The notes beneath the pieces are model-generated. The model was not told the origin of the DNA. It did no database searches and saw only the letters and a program-made list of their open reading frames with translations. Positions 26,011 through 35,258 of a DNA stretch of 64,000 nt are shown here, piece by piece (positions within the stretch are counted from its first letter, which is position 1; every line of letters begins with the position of its first letter). Origin of the DNA: SG8-30 sp964406445 (GTDB lineage: Bacteria > Pseudomonadota > Gammaproteobacteria > Steroidobacterales > Steroidobacteraceae); the NCBI GenBank assembly GCA_964406445.1, contig CAYORU010000001.1:186001-250000 (forward strand). The letters run 5' to 3'. The position numbers were made by a program, and so were the translations under genes.

Positions 26011-26223
26011 ATGGCCGTCGAGAACCTGACCTTCACCCCGGCGCCTCGGGGCTCCAGCGAATTTTTCTGCAGCAACCTCCGCTGCCCCTTCCACGTCCGC
26101 TCGGGCGACGCGGGTGTCAGCGGCTTCGGCGACTGGGCGCGGCTCGCGGACGGCACGACGGCGAGCCACCACTGGGTGGACGGCGAACTCCTCTGCGACC
26201 TCTGCGCGCGCACGCGCCGCTAG
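26011..26223 (+). CDS. Small Cys4 (zinc-ribbon-like) protein
   Basis: A 70-residue hypothetical protein. Four cysteines in two pairs (CSNLRC near residue 20 and CDLC near residue 62) could bind one zinc, and the two His in between (ASHHW) may contribute. The rest is short and charged. No named family is recognised. The ribosome-binding site is weak. It ends 13 bases from the opposing flavin reductase gene. Confidence 0.6.
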   Translation: MAVENLTFTPAPRGSSEFFCSNLRCPFHVRSGDAGVSGFGDWARLADGTTASHHWVDGELLCDLCARTRR

Positions 26224-26236
26224 CAGGGCGTCGCCG

Positions 26237-27313
26237 CTACGCGACGACGAATCCCTCCCAGCTGCGCATGTACTCGATGAACGCCGGGCCAAGCCCCTGG
26301 TCGCGCAGGTAGTCCGCAGTCACGGGCAGCGGCACCGGCTCGAAGCCCGGATCCGTGCGGACGCGCTCCGGGAAATCGTGGTGCAGCACCGCCGCGCGAC
26401 CGATGATCACGAAATCGATTCCCGCCTCGAGCGCGGCCGCCGCGGCGCGCCCGCTGCCGATGCGTCCCGCCGCGCCAAGCCGCACTTCACCGCGGTCGAG
26501 CGCGCTGAAGTGCGACAGCAGGCTCTGCCCGCGCAGGGCGGGTTCCTCGGGCTCCTTGGCGATGTCCCACAGCGACAGATCCAGGTAGTCCACCACGCCC
26601 TCGCGCAACAGCCGGGCGGCGAGGTCGATCATCTCGCGGGTGTCGAGGCCGAAGCGCTCCGGCGACAGGCGGGCGCCGAGCAGGAAGTCCGGCCGGCAGC
26701 GCGAGCGCACGCCGGCGACGATGTCCATGAGCAGGCGCGCGCGGTTCTCCGGCGTGCCGCCATAGCGGTCCTCGCGCCGGTTGAGCGCCGGGCTCAGGAA
26801 CTGGCACAGCAGGTAGCCGTGCGCCCCGTGGATCTCGACGCCGTGGAAGCCCGCCTGCTCGGCGCGCAGCGCCGCGAGGACGAAGCTCTCAGCGACATCC
26901 TCGACTTCCACGATCGAAAGGGCCCGCGCGCCGGTCTCGGGATCGGCCGACGGCGCGACCGGCGCGCCGTCCACCAGGTCCCGCGGCGAACGGCGCCCGG
27001 CGTGGTGCAGCTGCACGATGCCGACGCTGCCCGCGGCTGAGATCATGTCCGCGAGTCGCGCGAGGCCGTCGAGATGGCGGTCGTCGAAGACGCCGAGCTG
27101 GCCGCGAAAGCCCTGGCCGCGGGCCTCGACGTGGGCCGCGCAGGTCGAGGTCAGCCCGAAACCGCCCTGTGCGCGAAGGCTGAGCCAACGGAGCTCGTCG
27201 CTGGACAGGCTGCCGTCGTCATGGCTCTGCAGATTGGTCAGGGGCGCGAGGGCAAAGCGGTTGCGCAGCGCCGGACCGCGCTGGAACGAGAGTGCATCGA
27301 ACAGTCCTGCCAT
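26237..27313 (-). CDS. NADH:flavin oxidoreductase, Old Yellow Enzyme family
   Basis: A 358-residue FMN-binding TIM-barrel ene-reductase. Family marks are the N-terminal NRFALAPLTN, the active-site VQLHHAGRRS, the substrate-binding EIHGAHGYLLCQFLSPALNR with the RYGG motif, and the phosphate-binding IGSGRAA and IIGRAAV near the end. It would reduce activated C=C bonds (for example enones) with NAD(P)H. ATG at 27313 is taken as the start because it begins the family's usual MAGLFDAL segment. It is alone on its strand here. Confidence 0.92.
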   Translation of the reverse strand: MAGLFDALSFQRGPALRNRFALAPLTNLQSHDDGSLSSDELRWLSLRAQGGFGLTSTCAAHVEARGQGFRGQLGVFDDRHLDGLARLADMISAAGSVGIVQLHHAGRRSPRDLVDGAPVAPSADPETGARALSIVEVEDVAESFVLAALRAEQAGFHGVEIHGAHGYLLCQFLSPALNRREDRYGGTPENRARLLMDIVAGVRSRCRPDFLLGARLSPERFGLDTREMIDLAARLLREGVVDYLDLSLWDIAKEPEEPALRGQSLLSHFSALDRGEVRLGAAGRIGSGRAAAAALEAGIDFVIIGRAAVLHHDFPERVRTDPGFEPVPLPVTADYLRDQGLGPAFIEYMRSWEGFVVA

Positions 27314-27487
27314 GCGCCGCCGGCCCCCCCGCCGCCTCCAGCCTGGACTGCGCGCCATTCTGCCAGCGCTGGACCGGCGGGGCGCCGCTGGCCGATTCGC
27401 GGCCGTCGTCGCATACTGTCGGCACGTCCGCCGGGGCTGCTCGCACGGCGCCCGGCGATCCCCGATGCGTCAAGAGGGGGTGCCACC

Positions 27488-28261
27488 ATGAAAGCTTCCG
27501 CCTTCCTTCCCTGCCTGCTGATCGTGCTGTGCGCCGCTGGCTGCGCCCGGCAGGAGCCGCCCGCCCCTGTCGCCGCGGAACCGCCCGCCGACCCGATCGC
27601 CGCGGCGGTCGCCGACGAGTCGCGGCCCGGGACGGCCCGCGTGCAGGACTCTTTCCGCCGGCCGGCGGAGATCCTCGCCTTCGCGGGCGTGGATCCCGGC
27701 GACACGGTGGTCGAGATCGCGCCCGGGCAGGGCTACTACACCGCGCTGCTGTCGCGCGTGGTCGGCGACTCCGGGCGCGTGGTCGCGATCGACGCCGAGC
27801 GGTTGTTCGAGTTCATGCCGAGGGCGCGGGAGAACTTCGCGGCCTACTCGGCCATGGATCCGCGGGACAACGTCAGCTACCAGTCGCAGCGCCTCGACGC
27901 GCCCGAGCTGCCCGGGTCCGTCGACCAGATCTGGATGGTGCTCTTCTATCACGACACGATGTGGCTCGACGTCGACCGCGCGGCGATGAACCGGGCCTTC
28001 TTCGAGGCCCTGAAGCCGGGCGGCGTCTACCTCGTCGTCGATCACCGTGGCGCCGACGGCGCGGGCCTGGAGATCGCTCGGGACCTGCACCGCGCGCCGG
28101 CGCCGATCGTCCGCGCCGAGATCGAGGCCGCGGGATTCGTGCTCGAAGCGGAGAGCGACCTGCTCGCCAACCCGGACGATCCGCGCACGGACTCGGCCTT
28201 CGCCGACGCGCGCCGCGGCAAGACCGACCAGTTCGTCTGGAAGTTCGTCAAGCCACAATAG
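27488..28261 (+). CDS. Lipoprotein-type class I SAM methyltransferase
   Basis: A 257-residue protein whose N-terminus is a lipoprotein signal (LIVLCAAGC, Cys19 expected to be lipidated), followed by a class I methyltransferase domain: motif I VVEIAPGQGYYTALL, the acidic loop VVAIDAERL, and the GGVYLVVDH strand. A methyltransferase outside the cytoplasm is puzzling, because S-adenosylmethionine is cytoplasmic; a widespread family with signal peptides of this kind exists, role unknown. ATG at 27488 is 16 bases after GAGGGGG. A GST-family gene follows after 16 bases, probably in the same operon. Confidence 0.87.
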   Translation: MKASAFLPCLLIVLCAAGCARQEPPAPVAAEPPADPIAAAVADESRPGTARVQDSFRRPAEILAFAGVDPGDTVVEIAPGQGYYTALLSRVVGDSGRVVAIDAERLFEFMPRARENFAAYSAMDPRDNVSYQSQRLDAPELPGSVDQIWMVLFYHDTMWLDVDRAAMNRAFFEALKPGGVYLVVDHRGADGAGLEIARDLHRAPAPIVRAEIEAAGFVLEAESDLLANPDDPRTDSAFADARRGKTDQFVWKFVKPQ

Positions 28262-28277
28262 CCCGCGGGGACCCTGC

Positions 28278-28979
28278 ATGAAGATCGAACGGCTCAGGCT
28301 GCACCACTACCCGGCGACCCGCAGCGCCCGCGCGAAGTGGATCCTCCACGAGGTGGTGGGCGACGCCTTCGAGGTCGTCCGCGTCGACCTCTACCGCGGC
28401 GCACAGTACGGAGCCGATTTCCTGCGCCTCAACCCCAACCACGGCGTGCCGGTGCTGGAGATCGGATGGTCGGACGGCCGCGAGCAGGTGATGATCGAAA
28501 GCGCCGCGATGGTCGCCTTCCTGGCCGACGCCTACCCGGCGAAAGGGCTGGCGCCCGCGGCGGACGCCTCGCCCGAGCGCGCCGACTACCTTCAGGTGCT
28601 GCACTTCGCCGGCAGCTGGGTGGACATGATGCTCTGGCAGGTGCGCATCCACGAGCACGTGCTGCCGCCGGCGGAGCGCGATCCTCGCACCGTCCAGCGC
28701 TACCGGCAGAAGTTCACGACCGAGGTCGAGCCGCAGCTCGCGGCCCGCCTCGAGCGTGGCCCGTTCGCCTGTGGCGACGCCTTCACCGCCGCGGACTGCG
28801 TCGTCGGCCACTGCGTCACCTGGGCGCGCGGCTACGGCCTGTGCCGCGACGGGCTTTTCCGGGATTATGTTTCGCGGTTGTCGAAACGTCCGGCATTCGC
28901 CTCGGCCTTCGCCGACGCGCGCGAGTTCCGGCCGGAACCGCCGCAGGAGGCGCTCGAACGGTCGCGTTTCACCGGCTGA
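28278..28979 (+). CDS. Glutathione S-transferase family protein
   Basis: A 233-residue protein with the two GST domains. The N-terminal thioredoxin-like part contains YPATRSARAKWILHE and the cis-Pro segment HGVPVLE, followed by ESAAMVAFLADAYP for glutathione binding; the helical C-terminal domain has the AADCVVGH motif. The catalytic residue is probably a Ser/Thr in the first loop (ATRS). It could conjugate or isomerise an electrophile. It follows the lipoprotein methyltransferase closely on the same strand. Confidence 0.9.
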   Translation: MKIERLRLHHYPATRSARAKWILHEVVGDAFEVVRVDLYRGAQYGADFLRLNPNHGVPVLEIGWSDGREQVMIESAAMVAFLADAYPAKGLAPAADASPERADYLQVLHFAGSWVDMMLWQVRIHEHVLPPAERDPRTVQRYRQKFTTEVEPQLAARLERGPFACGDAFTAADCVVGHCVTWARGYGLCRDGLFRDYVSRLSKRPAFASAFADAREFRPEPPQEALERSRFTG

Positions 28980-29060
28980 TCCGCCGCGCGCCGGGCCGCC
29001 GTCGCAGGTTCCGCACGCATCAGGCTTGCCATCCGGGCGGGCCGGCTTAGAGTGCAACCA

Positions 29061-31649
29061 ATGATCCGCTTCGACACCTCCCGACTGCGCCTCGGCCTCG
29101 CCGCACGCCTCGCCATCGGCTTCATCGCGATCGCCGCGGTGCTGCTGCTCGGCCACCAGGCCGCGCAGCGCGACATGCAGGCGGCCATCAGCACGCTCAA
29201 GCGCACGCAGACCGCGCAGGTTCCGCTCGCCCGCGCCGCAGAGGCGCTGACCTACCAGGTGCTCGCCTTCGACCGCGCCGTGCTGATCGAGGTGCGCAGG
29301 CCCAGCGGGGCGAGCCGGGCGAACCTTGCCAATGCCGAAGCCGAGATGTTCGCGAGCCTCGACGCATACGCCGAGCTGCAGCCCAGCGCCTATCGGGAGG
29401 TGGCGCGCCTGCGCGAGGAAGCACAGGCGCATGCGACGCTCGCCTGGTCTCTGCTCGACGTCGGCGAAGAGCGGCAGGCCGCGATCGGCGGCATTCGCGC
29501 GGCGCTGGACGCGATGACGGCAAGGGTGTCGAGCGCGCTCGTCGCCGACGCCGCGGTGCCGGACCCCGCGCTGGCACGCCGCGCCTACGCGGACCTCGAG
29601 CTCGCGCTCGGCCGGCTGCGCTCCGCCTTCAACAGCTACCTCGTCGCCGGCCCCGGCGCCCCGGCCGCCGGGCTGCGCAGCGCGACGCGGCGCCTGCGCG
29701 CGACCGTGGACAGCTTCCGCGCCGAGCTGGCCGAGGCCCCGGGCCGCGCGTGGCTCGAGCTCGTCGACGAGGACATCGCCGAGATCGAGTCGCTGCAGCG
29801 GGACGCCGTGAGCCTCGACGCCGCCATCGAGTCGCTGCGAACGAGATTCTCCGAGTCGGGACAGCTGCTGCCCGAGCGTCTCGACGCCATGCTCGCGGCG
29901 CCTGCGAGTCGCGCCGTCGCGGACGCGGCCGGCAGCGCCGAGGAGGCCGCCCGCTCGGCGGAGAGCGCGATCAGCCGGCTGACCTTCCTCGTGCTCGGCG
30001 TCACGCTGCTGGTGTCGGTGCTCACGGTGCTGGCGGTTTCCGGGCCGGTGCGCCGGCTCACCCGCGCGACGCGGGCCATCGCCCGCGGCGGCCGCGACCT
30101 GCGCGTGCCGCGCGGCGGGCCACGCGAACTCGACCAGCTCGGCGCGGCCTTCAACAACATGGCCGACCGGCTGGCGGAGGCCGACCAGGAGGTCGCGCGG
30201 CAACAGCAGCAGCTCGAGAACCGCGTGCGGGCCCGGACGCGCAAGCTCACTTTCCTGGCGCACCACGACCCGCTGACCGGCCTGCCGAACCGGCGCTTCG
30301 CATTCAGCCAGCTGCGCCGCTCGGCGCGCGCGGCGATGCGCGGCGGCGGCGGGCTCGCACTGATCGCGCTCGACGTCGACAACTTCAAGGTGATCAACGA
30401 CAGCTTCGGCCACGGCGTCGGCGACGAACTGCTGCGCGGCATGGCGGAGCGGCTGCGGCTGATCGTCGGCGAGGGGCGCTTCATCGGCCGCCTCGGCGGC
30501 GACGAGTTCCTGGTGGCGATGGAGGATGTGGACGGCGTCGACTCCGCGCGGGCGCTGGCCATGGCCGAGCGCATCGTCAACGGCTTCCGTGCGCCGATCG
30601 CCCTCGGCGGCCGCGAGATCCTCGTCAGCGTGAGCGTGGGACTCGCGCTGCTGCCAGGGCACGCGGAGGACGCGACGGGCCTCGTCCGCGCCGCCGACGC
30701 CGCGCTGTTCCGGGCCAAGGCGCTCGGCCGGAACCGCATCGCCACCTTCGCGCGCTCGATGCTCGAGGGTTCCCGGGAGCGCTTCGGGCTCGAGCAGGCG
30801 TTGCGCCGCGCCGCCGCGGCGGGAGAGCTGTCGCTCGAGTTCCAGCCCCAGGTCGCCCTCGCCGGCGGCAGCGCCGGCGTGGTCGAGGCATTGCTGCGCT
30901 GGCGCCGCGACGGCGGGCCGCCAGTGCACGCAAGCGAGTTCATCGCCATTGCCGAGCAGTCGGGACTCATCATCGAGATCGGCGAGTGGGTCCTCGAGAC
31001 GGCGGCCGCGGCCGTGGCGGACTGGCGGGCACGCGGCTTCGTCGGCGCCCGCGTCGCGGTCAACGTGTCGGTCCACCAGCTGCTCGACAACCGCTTCGTG
31101 GACCGCGTCACGGAGGTGCTCGAGCGCCACCGGCTGCCGCCGGAGGCCATCGAGCTCGAACTCACCGAAACCGCCTTCCAGACCGCGACCGCGACGCTCG
31201 AGTCGCTGCGGCGCCTGCGCGAAGGCGGGATCGGCCTGGCGCTCGACGACTTCGGCACCGGCTATTCGTCGCTCACCTCGCTGGCGAGGCTGCCGCTGCG
31301 ACGCGTCAAGCTCGATCGCAGCTTCCTCGCCGACGCGCCGGGCAGCCTCCGCGCCGAGTCCATCGCGCGATCGATCATCGACGTCTGCCACACGCTCGGG
31401 CTCGAGGTCACGGTGGAAGGCGTCGAACGCCGCGAGCAGCTCGCCTGGCTCGCCGGCTGCGGCCCGCTGCACGCGCAGGGGTTCCTCATCGCGCGCCCGA
31501 TGCCCGCCGCGGAGATTCCCGCCTTCGCTGGCCGCTGCCCGGCGCTCCTGCGGGAGCTGATGGGGCGCGCGGCCGAGGGCGCGCCGCCGCGTCGCGGCGA
31601 GGAGACCGTGGTTCCGTTCAGGCCGGCGCCCGGTCCGTCGCGTCGCTGA
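29061..31649 (+). CDS. Membrane GGDEF/EAL protein (cyclic-di-GMP turnover)
   Basis: An 862-residue inner-membrane signalling protein. A membrane helix at about 14-32, a 270-residue helical periplasmic sensor, a second helix near 305-325 and a HAMP domain (about 327-370) lead to GGDEF (about 395-565) and EAL (about 580-835). The cyclase motif is intact (LGGDEF near residue 480), but no RxxD inhibitory site precedes it. The phosphodiesterase site is complete: VVEALLRW, NVSVHQ, ELTET, LDDFGTGYSS, KLDRSF and VEGVE. Both activities are therefore possible. ATG at 29061 is preferred over a GTG 9 bases before it. SelO starts 3 bases after the stop. Confidence 0.95.
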   Translation: MIRFDTSRLRLGLAARLAIGFIAIAAVLLLGHQAAQRDMQAAISTLKRTQTAQVPLARAAEALTYQVLAFDRAVLIEVRRPSGASRANLANAEAEMFASLDAYAELQPSAYREVARLREEAQAHATLAWSLLDVGEERQAAIGGIRAALDAMTARVSSALVADAAVPDPALARRAYADLELALGRLRSAFNSYLVAGPGAPAAGLRSATRRLRATVDSFRAELAEAPGRAWLELVDEDIAEIESLQRDAVSLDAAIESLRTRFSESGQLLPERLDAMLAAPASRAVADAAGSAEEAARSAESAISRLTFLVLGVTLLVSVLTVLAVSGPVRRLTRATRAIARGGRDLRVPRGGPRELDQLGAAFNNMADRLAEADQEVARQQQQLENRVRARTRKLTFLAHHDPLTGLPNRRFAFSQLRRSARAAMRGGGGLALIALDVDNFKVINDSFGHGVGDELLRGMAERLRLIVGEGRFIGRLGGDEFLVAMEDVDGVDSARALAMAERIVNGFRAPIALGGREILVSVSVGLALLPGHAEDATGLVRAADAALFRAKALGRNRIATFARSMLEGSRERFGLEQALRRAAAAGELSLEFQPQVALAGGSAGVVEALLRWRRDGGPPVHASEFIAIAEQSGLIIEIGEWVLETAAAAVADWRARGFVGARVAVNVSVHQLLDNRFVDRVTEVLERHRLPPEAIELELTETAFQTATATLESLRRLREGGIGLALDDFGTGYSSLTSLARLPLRRVKLDRSFLADAPGSLRAESIARSIIDVCHTLGLEVTVEGVERREQLAWLAGCGPLHAQGFLIARPMPAAEIPAFAGRCPALLRELMGRAAEGAPPRRGEETVVPFRPAPGPSRR

Positions 31650-31652
31650 GAC

Positions 31653-33122
31653 ATGCCCTTCAGCTTCGACAACAGCTACCGGCGCCTGCCCGACCGGTTC
31701 CACGCGCGAGTGGCGCCGACGCCGGTCGCGGAGCCCAGGCTGGTGGCGCTGAACCGCGCGCTGGCCGAGGAGCTTTCGCTCGACCTCGAGGCGCTCGCGG
31801 CGCAGGGCGCGACGATCCTCGGCGGCAACCGCGTGCCGGAGGGCGCCGAGCCCATCGCGATGGCCTACGCGGGCCACCAGTTCGGGCAGTTCGTGCCGCA
31901 GCTCGGCGACGGGCGCGCGCTGCTGCTCGGCGAAGTCATCGACCGCGACGGGCGCCGGCGCGACATCCACCTCAAGGGATCCGGGCAGACGCCCTATTCG
32001 CGCCGCGGCGACGGCCGCGCCGCGCTCGGGCCCGCGCTGCGGGAGTACGTGATCAGCGAGGCGATGCACGCGCTCGGGATTCCGACCACGCGCGCCCTCG
32101 CCGTCGTCGCGACCGGCGAGGCCGTCTACCGGGAGCGACCGCTGCCGGGGGCCGTGCTCACCCGGGTCGCGGACAGCCACGTCCGCGTCGGCACCTTCGA
32201 GTACTTCGCCGCGCGCGAGGATGGCGAGGCCTTGCGCGAGCTGACGAGCCACGTGATCGCGAGACTCTACCCGGACGCCGCGGCCGCCGAGATCCCTGCG
32301 CTCGCCCTGCTGGAGCGGGTGGTCGCGCGCCAGGCCCGGCTCGTGGCGCAGTGGCTGCACATAGGCTTCATCCACGGCGTGATGAACACCGACAACATGG
32401 CGATCTCCGGCGAGACGATCGACTACGGTCCCTGCGCGTTCATGGACGAGTACGACCCGGCCACCGTGTTCAGCTCGATCGACCAGCGCGGCCGCTACTC
32501 CTACGGCAACCAGCCGGCGATCGCGCAGTGGAACCTCGCCCGCTTCGCCGAGGCGCTGCTGCCGCAGATCGACGCCGAGCAGGCCCGGGCGGTCGAGCTC
32601 GCCACCGCTGAAATCACGCGGTTTGGCGCGCTGTTCGACCGGCACTGGCTCGACGGGATGCGCCGCAAGCTCGGGCTCTCGACCTCCGATCCCGGGGACC
32701 TCGCGCTGGTCCGTGACCTGCTCGACGCGATGCGGGATTCCTCCGTCGACTTCACGCTGGCCTTCCGCGGCCTGTGCGCCGCAGCCGGCGACCCGGCAGC
32801 CGACGCGGCGATGCGCCGGCTGTTCGCCTCGCCCGAGGCCTATGACGCCTGGGCCACGCGCTGGCGCGAGCGGCTGGCCACGGAGCCGCTGCCGCCGGCC
32901 GAGCGCGCCGCGCGGATGCGCGCCGTGAATCCGGCCTTCATCCCGCGCAACCACCGCGTCGAGCAGGCGCTGTCGGCGGCGGTGGACCGGGGCGACTTCG
33001 CGCCCTTCGAGGAGCTCGTCGCCGTGGTCCGCCGGCCCTTCGAGGACCAGTCCGGCCGCGAGGCCTACGCGACTCCGCCCCGGCCCGAGGAGCGCGTGCT
33101 GCAGACCTTCTGCGGAACCTGA
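31653..33122 (+). CDS. selO: SelO family protein adenylyltransferase (YdiU)
   Basis: A 489-residue pseudokinase-fold enzyme that transfers AMP to Ser, Thr or Tyr of target proteins under oxidative stress, with ATP bound upside-down. Diagnostic motifs are YAGHQFGQFVPQLGDGRA, LKGSGQTPYSRRGDGRA, the catalytic HGVMNTDNMAISGETIDYG and DEYDPATVFSSID. The C-terminal TFCGT carries the Cys that replaces selenocysteine of the human protein. Length fits the family (about 480). Only 3 bases separate it from the GGDEF/EAL gene, so the two are surely one transcript. Confidence 0.96.
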   Translation: MPFSFDNSYRRLPDRFHARVAPTPVAEPRLVALNRALAEELSLDLEALAAQGATILGGNRVPEGAEPIAMAYAGHQFGQFVPQLGDGRALLLGEVIDRDGRRRDIHLKGSGQTPYSRRGDGRAALGPALREYVISEAMHALGIPTTRALAVVATGEAVYRERPLPGAVLTRVADSHVRVGTFEYFAAREDGEALRELTSHVIARLYPDAAAAEIPALALLERVVARQARLVAQWLHIGFIHGVMNTDNMAISGETIDYGPCAFMDEYDPATVFSSIDQRGRYSYGNQPAIAQWNLARFAEALLPQIDAEQARAVELATAEITRFGALFDRHWLDGMRRKLGLSTSDPGDLALVRDLLDAMRDSSVDFTLAFRGLCAAAGDPAADAAMRRLFASPEAYDAWATRWRERLATEPLPPAERAARMRAVNPAFIPRNHRVEQALSAAVDRGDFAPFEELVAVVRRPFEDQSGREAYATPPRPEERVLQTFCGT

Positions 33123-33128
33123 GCGCCA

Positions 33129-33160
33129 CCTCCCGCGGTTTCCAGGACGGCGGCGGGAGG
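33129..33160 (+). terminator. Hairpin downstream of selO
   Basis: Perfect arms CCTCCCGC (33129-33136) and GCGGGAGG (33153-33160) begin 7 bases after the selO stop. The loop is 16 bases. There is no T-run, as usual in such GC-rich DNA, so termination strength is uncertain. Confidence 0.45.
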
Positions 33161-33240
33161 CGAGGATTCACGCGCCTGTCCGATGTCCGTCATGTTTGCC
33201 CGCTACCGTGGCGCCGGGAAGTCGCGAGGGAGCGAGTCAC

Positions 33241-34398
33241 TTGAACCTGTCCCGCCGTCGAGCGCTGGCGCTCGGAACCGCAGCGGTCCTCTCGGCCGGC
33301 ATCGGCCTCGATGCGTGGAAGCGCGCCTTCGCCGGGCAGGCGCCGGGTGCAGGGCCCTACGGCCCGCTCGGCGATGCGGACGGCAACGGCCTGCGCCTCC
33401 CGCCTGGATTCCGGGCGCGGCTGCTCGCGACCACCGGCGCTGTCGTCGCCGGCACGAGCTACGTGTGGCACGGCGAGCCCGACGGCGGCGCCACGTTCGA
33501 GGCGCCCGGCGGCGGCTGGATCTATGTGTCCAATTCGGAGCTGAACGGCACGCGCGGGGGCGTCGGCGCGCTCAGGTTCGACGCCTCCGGCGCGATCGTC
33601 GATGCGTATCCGATGCTGACCGGCACGAAGTGGAACTGCGCGGGCGGCGCAACGCCCTGGGGCACGTGGCTGTCCTGCGAGGAGTTCCGCGGGGGCTTCG
33701 TCTGGGAGTGCGACCCGCAGCGCAGCGGCCAGGGCGTCGCCCGGCGCGCGCTCGGCAAGTTCCCGCACGAGGCGGCTGCCGTGGACCCGTCGACGGGCTA
33801 CGTCTACCTCACCGAGGACGATTACGACAGCCGGCTGTACCGCTTTCGCCCGGCCCGCTGGGGCGACCTTCGCGAGGGCGTCCTCGAGGCCGCCTCCGTG
33901 GATGACTCGGGCACGGTGCGATGGCTCGCGGTGCCGAACGACCGGCCGGACCGTTCGCGCGACACGACCGCCTTCCAGCGCGGCGAGGGCGCCTGGTTCT
34001 CCGGCGGCTGCCTGTACTTCACGACGACCGCCGACAGCCGCGTCTGGGCGCTGCACGCCTCCGGCAACCGCCTGGAAGTGATCTACGACGCCGCGACCTG
34101 CGGGCCGGACGCGCCGCTGCGCGATCCGGACAACATCACGGTTCACGAGGCCTCGGGCGACATCTACGTCGCCGAGGACGCCGACGACCTCCAGCTCGTG
34201 CTGCTCGCCGACCGCTTCGGCCGACGGATCGCCGAGCCCTTCCTGCAGCTGGTCGGGCACGACGGATCCGAGATCGCCGGGCCGGCGTTCAGCCCGGACG
34301 GCAGCCGGCTCTACGTGAGCTCCCAGCGCGGCAGGGGCGGCAGGCGCGGGATGACGTTCGAGATCAGCGGGCCGTTCCGCCTCCGTCGCGCGGCCTGA
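33241..34398 (+). CDS. PhoX-family (DUF839) Tat-exported protein
   Basis: A 385-residue protein of the alkaline phosphatase PhoX/DUF839 group, beta-propeller phosphatases using Ca and Fe. The N-terminus is a Tat signal (LSRRRALALG, then a hydrophobic stretch and AFAG). Propeller motifs include GGATPWGTWLSCEE, PHEAAAVDPSTGYVYLTEDD and PDNITVHEASGDIYVAEDADD, the last rich in metal-binding acids. It is shorter than classical PhoX (about 600-700), so phosphatase activity is not certain. A TTG start at 33241 is chosen because GAGGGAG precedes it and the Tat motif follows directly. Confidence 0.85.
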   Translation: MNLSRRRALALGTAAVLSAGIGLDAWKRAFAGQAPGAGPYGPLGDADGNGLRLPPGFRARLLATTGAVVAGTSYVWHGEPDGGATFEAPGGGWIYVSNSELNGTRGGVGALRFDASGAIVDAYPMLTGTKWNCAGGATPWGTWLSCEEFRGGFVWECDPQRSGQGVARRALGKFPHEAAAVDPSTGYVYLTEDDYDSRLYRFRPARWGDLREGVLEAASVDDSGTVRWLAVPNDRPDRSRDTTAFQRGEGAWFSGGCLYFTTTADSRVWALHASGNRLEVIYDAATCGPDAPLRDPDNITVHEASGDIYVAEDADDLQLVLLADRFGRRIAEPFLQLVGHDGSEIAGPAFSPDGSRLYVSSQRGRGGRRGMTFEISGPFRLRRAA

Positions 34399-34407
34399 GC
34401 CGGCGGC

Positions 34408-34773
34408 TCAGGTCGAACCTGCGGACGGCTGCGCCGGCTCGACCAGCTGCACGCCGCAGGCGCGGCAGGTTCCGCCGTCGATCGCCTTGCGCAGCGCCTC
34501 GCCCACGAGCGGCGCGCGACACTCGGGACAGCGCAGGCCGTGGCGACGCACGCTCCAGGCCTCGTAGAGCCGCGTGACGGCGAACAGCCAGCCGAGCGGC
34601 ACGAAGAACAGGATCAGCACCGCCAGGAACTTTGCGTCGGGCAGGAAGCCCTTCAGGTGCGGCGTGTGCACGAGGAAGTAGACCGACAGCAGCGGCAGGG
34701 CGCCGATGGCGCCGGCGAGCCAGCGCCAGCGCTCGTGGTCGGCCTTGCGTCGGCGCAACTCGTCGGGTGTCAT
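34408..34773 (-). CDS. Two-helix membrane protein with C-terminal zinc ribbon
   Basis: A 121-residue hypothetical protein. Two hydrophobic segments lie at about 18-36 and 49-68; the cytoplasmic tail has two CxxC pairs (CPECRAP and CRACGVQL) that should bind zinc. No known family is recognised. Its start is 29 bases from the divergent SRPBCC gene, so the two may share a promoter region. Confidence 0.75.
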   Translation of the reverse strand: MTPDELRRRKADHERWRWLAGAIGALPLLSVYFLVHTPHLKGFLPDAKFLAVLILFFVPLGWLFAVTRLYEAWSVRRHGLRCPECRAPLVGEALRKAIDGGTCRACGVQLVEPAQPSAGST

Positions 34774-34802
34774 GGCCCGGTAGCGTACCCGAAGGAGGGT
34801 CC

Positions 34803-35186
34803 ATGCTCAGGTCGCGCGGCGACATCGAGGCGGACGCCGATTGCGTCTGGCGGCTGCTGGTGGACGTCGCCCGCTGGCCCGAGTGGGGCCCGAGCGTGCA
34901 GGCGGTCGAGTGCCCCTCGCGGGTCATCGGCCCCGGCGTGACGGGTCGCGTGCAGACCGCGCCCGGGCTCTGGCTCGACTTCGAGATCACGCACTGGGAG
35001 GAAGGACGCTATTGGCGCTGGCGGGTCGGCGGCGTGGCGGCGACCGGGCATCGCGTCGTCGTGCGGGGGCCCGGCCGCTGCGAGCTCGTCTTCGAAGTGC
35101 CGGCCTGGGCGCCGTTCTACCTGCCGGTGTGCGCGCTCGCGCTGCGTCGCATCGCCCGGATCGCATCGAGCCGAAGGCCCGCCTGA
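34803..35186 (+). CDS. SRPBCC/START-like protein
   Basis: A 127-residue helix-grip protein of the polyketide cyclase/dehydrase type, with the opening IEADADCVWRLLVDVARWPEWGPSV that defines the family and the strands TPGLWLDF-like and FEITHWEEGRYWRWRVGG. These proteins bind hydrophobic ligands. A strong GAAGGAGGG precedes the ATG. Function cannot be narrowed further. Confidence 0.87.
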   Translation: MLRSRGDIEADADCVWRLLVDVARWPEWGPSVQAVECPSRVIGPGVTGRVQTAPGLWLDFEITHWEEGRYWRWRVGGVAATGHRVVVRGPGRCELVFEVPAWAPFYLPVCALALRRIARIASSRRPA

Positions 35187-35258
35187 CTGGATCCTGCCGG
35201 CGCTCAGGCGGAGAATCAGGCGCAGGCCGGTCGGGTCCGACGCGGCAAGGGGACAGCG

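Noticed and set aside
28248..32954. 1568-codon open frame on the minus strand opposite the MT/GST, GGDEF/EAL and selO genes
   Set aside because: Antisense shadow typical of 70 % GC DNA; its product is Arg/Ala/Gly-rich with no domain, whereas three well-known families lie on the plus strand.
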